From Iamia majanohamensis (GTDB lineage Bacteria; Actinomycetota; Acidimicrobiia; Acidimicrobiales; Iamiaceae), in the NCBI RefSeq assembly GCF_028532485.1, contig NZ_CP116942.1, positions 2,852,001 to 2,916,000 on the forward strand: 64,000 nt of DNA, given 5' to 3'. Both the position numbers and the translations under genes were made by a program. Below the pieces are notes generated by a model, which had not been told where the DNA came from, made no database searches, and worked only from the letters and a program-made list of their open reading frames with translations. Positions 9,025 through 16,424 of the stretch are shown in pieces. How positions within the stretch are numbered: position 1 is the first letter of the stretch; the number at the start of each line of letters is the position of its first letter.

Positions 9025-9048
9025 ACCCCCCACCCGACGCTGGGGGGT
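9025..9048 (-). terminator. Hairpin after the methyltransferase gene
   Basis: ACCCCCCA and TGGGGGGT form a perfect 8-bp stem around an 8-base loop, nine bases past the methyltransferase stop and before the next minus-strand start at 8981. No T tract follows, as is common in high-GC actinobacteria. Confidence 0.55.
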
Positions 9049-9056
9049 GTGGGGGG

Positions 9057-9701
9057 TCAGGGGTGCTTGGGCCCCCGGCACTCGGCGATCAGCCACGGGA
9101 AGCAGGGGTGCAGGTCCACGTCGCGGAAGCCGCGTCGCAGGGCCCGCACCAGGCTCTTGGGCGTGAAGGCCTGGACGTGCTCGGGGTCGTTGCCCAGCCG
9201 GCCCAGGTTCTTGCCCCGGCCCAGGTTGCCCAGGCGGAACCAGGGCTCCCAGGGCACCGAGACCACGCAGCGGCCCCGGGTGATGCGGGCCAGCTCGGTG
9301 ACCGCGGGCCGGTAGGTGGGCAGGTGCTCGAGCAGCTCGATGCAGGTGACCAGGTCGGCGCAGCTGTCGGGGAACGGCAGCATGCCGGCGTCGCCGGACA
9401 CCGGGGCCAGCCACGGCAGGCGGGCATCCGCGGCCCGGGCCTTGTCGATGCGGTACTCCAGGCCCACCGTGGGGTGGCCGCCGGGGACCATGCGCTCGAG
9501 GGCCAGGCCCTCGCCCACACCCACGTCGACCACGGTGCCCGACACCGTGCCCACGACCTCGTGCATCTCGTCCATCCAGCGGCCCAGCAGGCGGGCCACC
9601 ACGGGGTTCGACGTGCCGTACTTGGCCGCGTCCTGGCCGGCGGCCTCGGCGGGGGCGCCGGGGGCGAGCCCGATGGGCGCGGTGGTGGGGGTCGGGGTCA
9701 T
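9057..9701 (-). CDS. SAM-dependent class I methyltransferase
   Basis: 214 residues from the ATG at 9701, overlapping the GT2 stop (ATGA). SAM-binding motif I is VVDVGVGEG (about 55-63), with the acidic residue of beta2 in GLEYRID. The Methyltransf_11-like motif DLVTCIELLEHLPTYRPAVTEL follows, then post-motif PWEPWFRLGNL. Coupling to a dolichol-phosphate-mannose-synthase-like GT2 suggests methylation of a glycolipid or sugar intermediate (inference). Confidence 0.8.
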   Translation of the reverse strand: MTPTPTTAPIGLAPGAPAEAAGQDAAKYGTSNPVVARLLGRWMDEMHEVVGTVSGTVVDVGVGEGLALERMVPGGHPTVGLEYRIDKARAADARLPWLAPVSGDAGMLPFPDSCADLVTCIELLEHLPTYRPAVTELARITRGRCVVSVPWEPWFRLGNLGRGKNLGRLGNDPEHVQAFTPKSLVRALRRGFRDVDLHPCFPWLIAECRGPKHP

Positions 9702-10627
9702 CGCAGGTCTCCCTCGGCGGCGGAGTCGAGGCTGCGCCGCCGGCGCAGGTTCACCATCAGCTCGCCCAGGAGGCCGAGCGACACCATCTGCACGGCCACC
9801 ACGACGAGGAGCACGCCGGCCTGGAGGGCCGGGCGGGTCCCGATCTCGTAGCCCATGACGCGCTCGACGGCCATCCAGGCCAGCAGGACGGCGCCGAGGA
9901 GGCCGATGATGAAGCCGAGGCCGCCGAAGAGGTGGAACGGGCGGGCCGTGTAGGTCGTGAGGAACTTCACCGTCACCAGGTCGAGGAACCCCCGCCAGAA
10001 GCGGGCCCGGCCGAACTTCGAGCTGCCGTGGCGGCGCTCGTGGTGCTCGACGTCGACCTCGCCGACCTTGTAGCCGTTCCACACCGCCAGCACCGGGATG
10101 TAGCGGTGGAGCTCGCCGTAGAGCTCGACGCTGCGGGCCAGCTCGGTGGTCATCACCTTGAGCCCGGAGTTGAAGTCGCGGCCGGGCACGCCGGTGACCC
10201 GGGCGGTGGCGCCGTTGTAGAGCTTCGAGGTCGTCCGCTTCACGAAGCGGTCGTTGCGCACCGACCGGCGACCGGTCACGAGGTCGAGGCCGGCCTCGTC
10301 CATGTGGGCCATGAGACGGGGCAGCTCCTCGGGGTCGTCCTGGCCGTCGGCGTCCATGAGGGCCAGGAGTTCGCCCTGGACCTGCTCGACGCCCACCGCC
10401 AGGGCCGCCGACTTGCCCGAGTTGCGCCGCAGGCGGATGGAGCGGACCGTGTCGCTGCGCAGCCCCTCCATGACCTTGCGGGTGCCGTCGGTGCTGCCGT
10501 CGTCGACGACGACGATCTCGTGGCTGATGCCCGCCGCCTCCAGGACCTTGCCGATCTCGGGCACCAGCTCGGCCAGGTTCTCGGCCTCGTTGTACGCCGG
10601 CAGCAGGACCGACAGGTGGGGGGACAC
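9698..10627 (-). CDS. GT2 glycosyltransferase, dolichyl-phosphate-sugar synthase type with two C-terminal TM helices
   Basis: 309 residues, GTG start at 10627 behind a GAGAGGAG Shine-Dalgarno sequence. The GT2 nucleotide-sugar domain shows LLPAYNEAENL, VVVDDGSTDGTR, LMDADGQDDPEELP (DxD-type) and GRRSVRNDRFVKR. Two C-terminal membrane helices (about residues 232-255 and 270-292) match the DPMS/GtrB-like architecture that moves a sugar from an NDP donor to polyprenyl phosphate. It fits the surface-glycan block. Confidence 0.87.
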   Translation of the reverse strand: MSPHLSVLLPAYNEAENLAELVPEIGKVLEAAGISHEIVVVDDGSTDGTRKVMEGLRSDTVRSIRLRRNSGKSAALAVGVEQVQGELLALMDADGQDDPEELPRLMAHMDEAGLDLVTGRRSVRNDRFVKRTTSKLYNGATARVTGVPGRDFNSGLKVMTTELARSVELYGELHRYIPVLAVWNGYKVGEVDVEHHERRHGSSKFGRARFWRGFLDLVTVKFLTTYTARPFHLFGGLGFIIGLLGAVLLAWMAVERVMGYEIGTRPALQAGVLLVVVAVQMVSLGLLGELMVNLRRRRSLDSAAEGDLR

Positions 10628-10771
10628 GGCTCTCCTCTCACGACCTGGGACCGGTCCGTGCGCCGGTCTCGCAGGCGAGCACCGGTCCGGGCGATGGTAG
10701 TGGAGGCCCCCCCGCCGACCCGTGACCGACGGTGGCGGGGAGCGCACGGATGGGCGCCCGCGCGGGCCCAC

Positions 10772-10777
10772 TACGCT
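10772..10777 (+). promoter_or_regulatory. Probable -10 element for the uORF/epimerase message
   Basis: TACGCT lies 8 nt before the ATG of a 14-codon ORF (10786), matching the TANNNT-plus-short-spacer layout seen at many starts in this window and implying a (near-)leaderless transcript. Confidence 0.5.
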
Positions 10778-10785
10778 CGCCCGCC

Positions 10786-10830
10786 ATGCACCCGGCACCG
10801 CCCGACCTGCTCCTGTCCCGGCCCCGATGA
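10786..10830 (+). CDS. 14-codon upstream ORF overlapping the epimerase start
   Basis: ATG at 10786 encodes MHPAPPDLLLSRPR and stops at TGA 10828-10830, which overlaps the epimerase ATG (10827) as ATGA. The epimerase has no recognisable Shine-Dalgarno sequence. The layout suggests ribosomes start on the leaderless mini-ORF and reinitiate on the epimerase. The peptide shows no run of a single regulatory amino acid apart from LLL. Confidence 0.5.
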   Translation: MHPAPPDLLLSRPR

Positions 10831-11738
10831 GGGCCCTGGTCACGGGGGCCGGGGGCTTCGTGGGCGGCCACCTGGTGGCGCACCTCGCCGACGCCGGCGA
10901 CGAGGTCACCACGACCGACCCCAGCCACGGCGGCGCCGACGTCACCGACGCCGACGCGGTGGCGGCCGAGGTGGCCGACGCCGCCCCCGAGGTGATCTAC
11001 CACCTCGCCGGGTGGGCCAACGTGGGCACCTCCTGGGACCACCCCGCCCAGGTCTTCCGGGTCAACGCCGAGGGCACGCTGAACGTGCTCGCCGCGGCGC
11101 GGGCCGCCGGCGTGGCGCGGGTGGTGGCCGTGTCCAGCGCGGACGTCTACGGCAAGGCCCCGCCGGAGGAGATGCCCCTCACCGAGGAGAGCCCGCTGCG
11201 GCCCACCTCCCCCTACGCGGCGTCGAAGGTGGCGGCCGACTACCTCGGCCTGCAGGCCTGGCTGGGCCATGGCCTCGAGGTGATGCGGGTCCGGGCCTTC
11301 AACCACCTCGGCCCCGGCCAGTCCGACGGGTTCATGGCCTCGGCCCTGGCCAGCCGCATCGCCCGGGCCGAGCGCGACGGCGGCGAGGTCCTGCCCATCG
11401 GCGACCTCACCGCCCGCCGCGACCACACCGACGTCCGCGACGTGGTGCGGGCCTACCGCCTCCTCGCCACCGACGGCGCGCCGGGCGAGGCCTACAACGT
11501 GTGCTCCGGCCACGACGTGGCCGTCCAGGACGTGGCCGACGCCCTGCTCGCCATGGCCCGCACCGACCTGCGCTTCGAGGTCGACGAGGCCCTGCTGCGG
11601 CCCGTCGACCTCCCGGTGCTGAAGGGGTCCCACGCCAAGCTCACCGCCGCCACCGGCTGGGAACCGGCGATCAGCCTCGAGGAAACCCTCGCCGACCTCC
11701 TCGACGACTGGCGCACCCGCCTGGCCGACGGCGCCTGA
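10827..11738 (+). CDS. NAD-dependent sugar-nucleotide epimerase/dehydratase (extended SDR)
   Basis: 303 residues, ATG at 10827. The N-terminal Rossmann motif VTGAGGFVGGHL (GxxGxxG), the SSADVYG serine segment and the YAASK active site (about residues 131-135) define an extended SDR. RVRAFNHLGPGQ is typical of the GDP-mannose 4,6-dehydratase/GDP-4-keto-6-deoxymannose reductase group. Likely role: making a deoxy- or epimerised NDP-sugar for the nearby glycosyltransferases. The start is chosen at the coupled ATGA rather than the longer frame from 10722, which lacks SDR homology upstream. Confidence 0.85.
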   Translation: MRALVTGAGGFVGGHLVAHLADAGDEVTTTDPSHGGADVTDADAVAAEVADAAPEVIYHLAGWANVGTSWDHPAQVFRVNAEGTLNVLAAARAAGVARVVAVSSADVYGKAPPEEMPLTEESPLRPTSPYAASKVAADYLGLQAWLGHGLEVMRVRAFNHLGPGQSDGFMASALASRIARAERDGGEVLPIGDLTARRDHTDVRDVVRAYRLLATDGAPGEAYNVCSGHDVAVQDVADALLAMARTDLRFEVDEALLRPVDLPVLKGSHAKLTAATGWEPAISLEETLADLLDDWRTRLADGA

Positions 11739-11744
11739 CCGTCC

Positions 11745-11862
11745 CCCCTCCCGTTCTGGGGCACATCCCCGTCGCCCCCGCGCCGCCGATCGACCCCAGA
11801 ACACCTCCCCTCCCGTTCTGGGGCACATCCCCGTCGCCCCCGCGCCGCCGATCGACCCCAGA
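11745..11862. repeat. Two tandem 56-bp palindromic elements (period 62)
   Basis: Copies at 11745-11800 and 11807-11862 are virtually identical. Each carries outer arms around TTCTGGGG and CCCCAGA; in copy 1 GTTCTGGGG pairs perfectly with CCCCAGAAC. Inside is a small GGGG-CACAT-CCCC hairpin and a core GTCGCCCCCGC followed by CCGATC. It sits between two plus-strand genes and could act as a double terminator or a structured RNA. A related core with different arms lies at 34162-34268. Confidence 0.8.
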
Positions 11863-11893
11863 GCGCACCTCCGGTGTCGGTAGCGTCGGCGCC

Positions 11894-12196
11894 ATGGCTC
11901 GCATCCCCACCGCACCCGTCGTCGCCGCCTCCCTGGTCGGGGGCTACCTCGTGGCCAGGGAGACCGGCGTACGACCCCTGGGCGGTGCGGTCCTGGCCGC
12001 CGGCGGCGTGCTGGCCGGACGGGAGTGGGTCCGCCACGCCGGTCCCGGGGCCACGGTCGCCCTGGTGGGCGTGTACCTGGGCGGCTTCGGCGCCTCCCAC
12101 CCCCTGGCCAAGAAGATCGGGGCCTGGCCCGCCGTGCTCACCGCAGCCGGCACCAGCGCGGCAGCGTCCTGGGTGCTGTCCGACCGCAAGGGCTGA
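11894..12196 (+). CDS. Small hydrophobic protein of unknown function
   Basis: 100 residues, ATG at 11894, with TAGCGT 7 nt upstream (leaderless layout). Several Gly/Ala/Val-rich hydrophobic stretches (VAASLVGGYLVA, LGGAVLAAGGVLAG, VALVGVYLGGFG, AVLTAAGTSAAASWVL) suggest three or four short membrane helices. SHPLAKKIGAWPAV looks like a conserved loop. No family recognised. Confidence 0.7.
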   Translation: MARIPTAPVVAASLVGGYLVARETGVRPLGGAVLAAGGVLAGREWVRHAGPGATVALVGVYLGGFGASHPLAKKIGAWPAVLTAAGTSAAASWVLSDRKG

Positions 12197-12278
12197 CGCC
12201 CGGACCCCGACGCGAACGGGGCGCGAACGGACGGGCGGGCCGCGGCCGGTCCGGCCTGATCGCTCGTAGCCTGGGGGC

Positions 12279-12929
<651 letters not shown>

Positions 12930-12973
12930 GCAGGCCTCGGCTCGCCGACCTCGTCCCCGCCGGGGCGCTCCCC

Positions 12974-13960
12974 TCAGCCGATCGACCCCGCTCCCGGCCA
13001 GATGCTGGCGTCGGGGGGGCCGGCCACCGCGACCAAGGCGTCGAGGGCGGACCAGTCGACCCGGACGGCACGACGGCCCGGCGCCGGTGCCGCCTCGGCG
13101 TCGGGCCCGGCCCACACCTCGACCACGAGCGGTCGGCCCTCCTGCGTCGCCTCCCGCAGGAGCGAGCCGTCGGCCACCGCCGGGGGGAGGGCGTGGGCGT
13201 CGACCACGAGGGTGGTCGGACGTCCAGCGGACGCGGCCCGGCGCGCCACCTCCTCGGCCGTGCCGGCGGGGTCGCCGGTGGTGATGACCACGGAGCCGGC
13301 CACCGACGTCGGGAAGGTCCGCCCGACCCAGAACCCGGTGCGCCCGGGCGGGGCCACCACGAGGCCGCCGGGCGGGAGCCCGTCGGCCAGCGCACGCGCC
13401 GCCTGCGGAGGCGGCACCGGATCGCCCAGGGCCACCTCGGCTGCGTACAGGGGCCCGACGACTGAGGCGATGCGGTCGTAGATCGGCGGCCGGGGTCCGG
13501 GGCCGTCGGCCGGGGGCCAGCCGCCGGCGGCGAGGGCCAGGTGGGCCGGGTGCACGTCGACCACGGCCCCGGGCTCGGCCCCGGCCCGGTCGGTCAGCGC
13601 CGCGGCGAGCGAGGTGCTCTCGCTCGCGTCGAGGCCGGTGGTCACCACCAGGTCGGCGGTGGTCAGCTCGGCGAGGGCGGCGTCGTCGGCCTGCAGGCCG
13701 ACGGTGCCTCCGTGGAGGGGGTCGTCCCAGGCGAGGAGGCCCTTGGCCCCGACGGTGTTCACCACGGTCGCGCCGGTGATGCCGGCGAGGGTGCGCACGC
13801 CCGAGGCCGCGCCTGCGGCGAGCACGCCTGGTCCGGCCACCACGACCACACGCGCCCCCCGGCGTGCGGTGAGCGACGTCAGGGAGCCCGGCAGCGACGG
13901 GACCGGCGGAGCCAGCCGCCGGGCACCGGCCGCGGCGACCTCAGTGTCGTCCTCGCTCAT
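12974..13960 (-). CDS. Degenerate thiamine-diphosphate-enzyme-like protein
   Basis: 328 residues from the ATG at 13960 (an in-frame extension to 13975 exists). Residues about 30-190 look like the central domain of acetolactate-synthase-like enzymes (VVVVAGPGVLAAGAASGVRTL, GLLAWDDPLHGGTVGLQ). The last part resembles a C-terminal ThDP-binding domain, but the cofactor motif that should begin GDG reads TTGDPAGT, and no N-terminal PYR domain is present. It probably does not bind ThDP catalytically. Role unknown. Confidence 0.55.
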   Translation of the reverse strand: MSEDDTEVAAAGARRLAPPVPSLPGSLTSLTARRGARVVVVAGPGVLAAGAASGVRTLAGITGATVVNTVGAKGLLAWDDPLHGGTVGLQADDAALAELTTADLVVTTGLDASESTSLAAALTDRAGAEPGAVVDVHPAHLALAAGGWPPADGPGPRPPIYDRIASVVGPLYAAEVALGDPVPPPQAARALADGLPPGGLVVAPPGRTGFWVGRTFPTSVAGSVVITTGDPAGTAEEVARRAASAGRPTTLVVDAHALPPAVADGSLLREATQEGRPLVVEVWAGPDAEAAPAPGRRAVRVDWSALDALVAVAGPPDASIWPGAGSIG

Positions 13961-14068
13961 CGGCACGTCACCCACCCGACACCAACGTCACGACGTGCGG
14001 TCCTGGTGCAGGAGTCCCGGGCTCTCGCGGCAACCGACGCCCGGATGCGACCCGGACGGGCGGGCACG

Positions 14069-14121
14069 CCGTTCTCGGTACGGCAGTCCCGGATCGTCCC
14101 GGTCACGGGTACCGAGAACGG
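14069..14121. repeat. Long-stem intergenic palindrome
   Basis: CCGTTCTCGGTAC and GTACCGAGAACGG form a perfect 13-bp stem around a 27-base interior that is itself rich in CCGG/CGGG. It lies about 90 bases past the SDR stop and about 110 bases before the next gene. Terminator function is possible. Overall size and layout match the tandem palindromic elements elsewhere in the window, but here there is one copy. Confidence 0.75.
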
Positions 14122-14210
14122 GTGCGGACTGCGGGAGGGGGCCGGCGCGACCGTCGGCTGCGCCATGGTGGTCGACTGCCCGACGACGTGTGCCTGGGAC
14201 ACGTCGTCGG

Positions 14211-15125
14211 TCAGTAGCGGAGGCCGGGGGCGCGGGTGCCGAAGACGTCGGTGGCCAGCTGGGTGCCCAGCTTGGTGGCGTCCCAGCGCTTCCCGCCGTT
14301 GGAAATCTGGGCCCCGTTGGTCCAGCCCGTCATGAGGATGATGTCCTCGGCCACGGCCCGGATGACCTGGCCGGTGACGTGGCTGCTCTCGTCGCTGGCC
14401 AGCCAGGCGACCAGGGGCGAGGACACGGCCGGGTCCATGCGGTTCCACTCGTCCTCGGGCACGTCGTCGGGCTCGATCACGTCGGGGGCGCCGGGCATGG
14501 TGGCGGTGATGCGGGTGGCCGCCGCAGGGCCGACGGCGTTGACCGTCACGCCCAGGCGCCAGAGCTCGAGGCTGAGGGTCTGGGTGAAGCCGGCCACACC
14601 CGCCTTGGCCGTGGCGTAGTTGGTCTGGCCGAAGTTGCCGACCAGGCCGGCGCCCGAGGTGGTGGTGATCACGCGGCCGCCGACGGGCTGGCCCGTCTCC
14701 TTGTTCACCGACCGCCAGTGCCGGGCGGCGTGGTGGCACGGCGACCACATCCCCTTGATGTGCACCGCCATGACCGCGTCGAAGTCGGCCTCGCTCATGT
14801 TCCAGATGGCCGAGTCGCGCACGATCCCGGCGTTGGTGACGAGCACGTCGAGGCGGCCCCACGTGTCGACGGCCTGGGCGACCATGCGCCCGGCGCCCTC
14901 GTGGTCGGCCACGTTCTCGTAGTTGGCGACGGCCTCGCCGCCCCGCTCCTCGATGATGCCGACGGTCTGGTCCGCGTCGCGGCCCTCGCCCTCGCCGGTG
15001 ACCGACCCGCCGAGGTCGTTGACCACGACCTTGGCCCCGTGCTTGGCCAGCTCCATGGCGTGGCCCCGCCCGATCCCGTGACCGGCGCCGGTGACGATGG
15101 CGACCTTGCCGTCGAGCATGCCCAT
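14211..15125 (-). CDS. SDR dehydrogenase, (3R)-hydroxyacyl-CoA/17beta-HSD4-like
   Basis: 304 residues. NAD(P)-binding TGAGHGIG (12-19), NAG (98-100), catalytic Ser157, Tyr170 and Lys174 (YATAK). The VVVNDLGG segment after beta2 is typical of the dehydrogenase domain of peroxisomal multifunctional enzyme 2 and bacterial relatives acting in beta-oxidation of fatty or steroid side-chain CoA esters. An AGGAGGT Shine-Dalgarno sequence precedes the ATG at 15125. A 17-bp palindrome (15160-15176) lies 35 bp upstream, so it is probably repressor-controlled. Confidence 0.85.
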   Translation of the reverse strand: MGMLDGKVAIVTGAGHGIGRGHAMELAKHGAKVVVNDLGGSVTGEGEGRDADQTVGIIEERGGEAVANYENVADHEGAGRMVAQAVDTWGRLDVLVTNAGIVRDSAIWNMSEADFDAVMAVHIKGMWSPCHHAARHWRSVNKETGQPVGGRVITTTSGAGLVGNFGQTNYATAKAGVAGFTQTLSLELWRLGVTVNAVGPAAATRITATMPGAPDVIEPDDVPEDEWNRMDPAVSSPLVAWLASDESSHVTGQVIRAVAEDIILMTGWTNGAQISNGGKRWDATKLGTQLATDVFGTRAPGLRY

Positions 15126-15159
15126 GGGTGACCTCCTGGATGGCGCGGGTGCGCGCGTT

Positions 15160-15176
15160 TCTGATGGACCGTCAGA
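15160..15176 (-). promoter_or_regulatory. Palindromic operator, CTGACG family (site a)
   Basis: TCTGATGGACCGTCAGA, the one-mismatch member of the consensus TCTGACG-NNN-CGTCAGR found at four other sites here. It is 35 bp before the SDR start. Confidence 0.7.
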
Positions 15177-15329
15177 TCGTAGGGGGTCGCCCGGCGGCCC
15201 CTGAAAGCCTCAGGGTCGGCCCGACGGCGCCAGGTGTCGTCCACCCTTCACCGGCCCGTGGCCCGCCGGCCACGACCGCCTCACCCCACCTGCGTACCGT
15301 CCACTGCACCCCACCGAGGAGACGGACCC

Positions 15330-15638
15330 GTGCCCGATGCCCCTGCCCCCACCCCGCTCGACGCCCTCGACGGCGACCTGGTGCCCGGCGTGACCGGCCG
15401 GGGCCTGCTCACCGGCGTCGCCCTCGCCTCCGAGGGCCTCCGCGTGGCCAAGCTGGCCGGCACCGAGGTGCTGGCCGTCGCGGACGCCACCGCCGATCGC
15501 ACCTTCGACGTGCTCGACGAGCTGGCCGACGAGCTGGCCGGCCCGTTCGCTCCGATGGCCAAGGCCCCGACCTCCATCGGGCGGGCCGCCTTCGAGGCCG
15601 GCTCCACGGGCGCCCGGCGCGTCCTGGCCACGGCCTGA
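15330..15638 (+). CDS. Hypothetical protein
   Basis: 102 residues from a GTG at 15330 with a GAGGAGA Shine-Dalgarno sequence about 9 nt upstream. Mostly helical and acidic/Ala-rich (LLTGVALASEGLRVAKLAGTE, DVLDELADELAGPF). It has no signal peptide, membrane helix or recognised motif. It stands alone between two minus-strand genes. Confidence 0.6.
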   Translation: MPDAPAPTPLDALDGDLVPGVTGRGLLTGVALASEGLRVAKLAGTEVLAVADATADRTFDVLDELADELAGPFAPMAKAPTSIGRAAFEAGSTGARRVLATA

Positions 15639-15742
15639 TCCCGACGGGGCGGCGCGGGCCCGAGACACCGGCGCCGCCCCGTCGGTCCCCCGCCTGCGGG
15701 GCGGGACCGGCGCCCGGACATCGGTCGCGGGTCCGCCGCGGC

Positions 15743-16342
15743 TCAGGCCGTCGGGAAGGTGAAGCTCCCGCCCCACTCGCCGTAGTCGTTGGACCCCACC
15801 CCGTTGGCCTCGGTGCCCTCGTAGGAGTCCTGGCCCGGGGCGATCTCGACGACGACCCGCCCCCCGTCCTCCTGGGTGATGACGCCCTGGTGGACCGCCG
15901 CGGTGCACACCGACGAGTCGTCGGTGTAGGTGTCGGTGCCCCAGACGGTGCGGAGGTCGCCGCCGGGCTCGCACGCGTAGGCGACCCGGAGCCCGTCGCG
16001 GCCGCGGAACTGCGAGGGGTTCTCGGCCCAGCCGTCACCCTCGGCCTCCTCGTCGGCCGGGAGGTCGTCGTCGCTGCCGGCGATGGGCTCGCCGTCGCCG
16101 CCGTCGTCCTCGCCGCCACCCTCGTCCCCCGACCCGTCGTCCTCGGTGCCGGCCCGGGGCTCGTCACCCTCGCCGGTGGTGGTCGCCGACCCGCCGTCGG
16201 CCTCGGTCGAGCCGTCGGAGGTGGCGATGGGGGCGTCCTCGGTGTCCTCGGTGGCGTCGTCGTCGCCTCCGCAGGCGGCCAGGGCCAGCACGAGGGCGAG
16301 GGCGGACAGCAGGGCCACGACGGTCCGGCGGCGGTGGGTCAC
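15743..16342 (-). CDS. Lipoprotein with LCCL-type domain
   Basis: 199 residues from the GTG at 16342 (Shine-Dalgarno GGAGAC). The signal peptide ends in the lipobox LAAC. A low-complexity Asp/Glu/Gly/Ser/Thr linker follows to about residue 110. The last 80 residues read as an LCCL domain: YTDDSSVCTAAVHQGVI, then GGRVVVEIAPG, then ANGVGSNDYGEWGGSFTF. LCCL domains are extracellular and best known from eukaryotes, with bacterial members; their function is unclear. Anchored outside the membrane. Confidence 0.65.
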   Translation of the reverse strand: MTHRRRTVVALLSALALVLALAACGGDDDATEDTEDAPIATSDGSTEADGGSATTTGEGDEPRAGTEDDGSGDEGGGEDDGGDGEPIAGSDDDLPADEEAEGDGWAENPSQFRGRDGLRVAYACEPGGDLRTVWGTDTYTDDSSVCTAAVHQGVITQEDGGRVVVEIAPGQDSYEGTEANGVGSNDYGEWGGSFTFPTA

Positions 16343-16404
16343 GGGGGTCTCCTCGGGTCGCCCGGGGTCGCCGTCGCGTGCCCGCCGCCCCCGGTGGGTC
16401 GTCT

Positions 16405-16423
16405 CCACCCGCCGGGCGGGTGG
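16405..16423 (-). terminator. Hairpin at the end of the acyl-CoA ligase gene
   Basis: CCACCCGCC and GGCGGGTGG form a perfect 9-bp inverted repeat with a one-base centre, directly after the ligase stop at 16425. Confidence 0.5.
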
Positions 16424-16424
16424 G

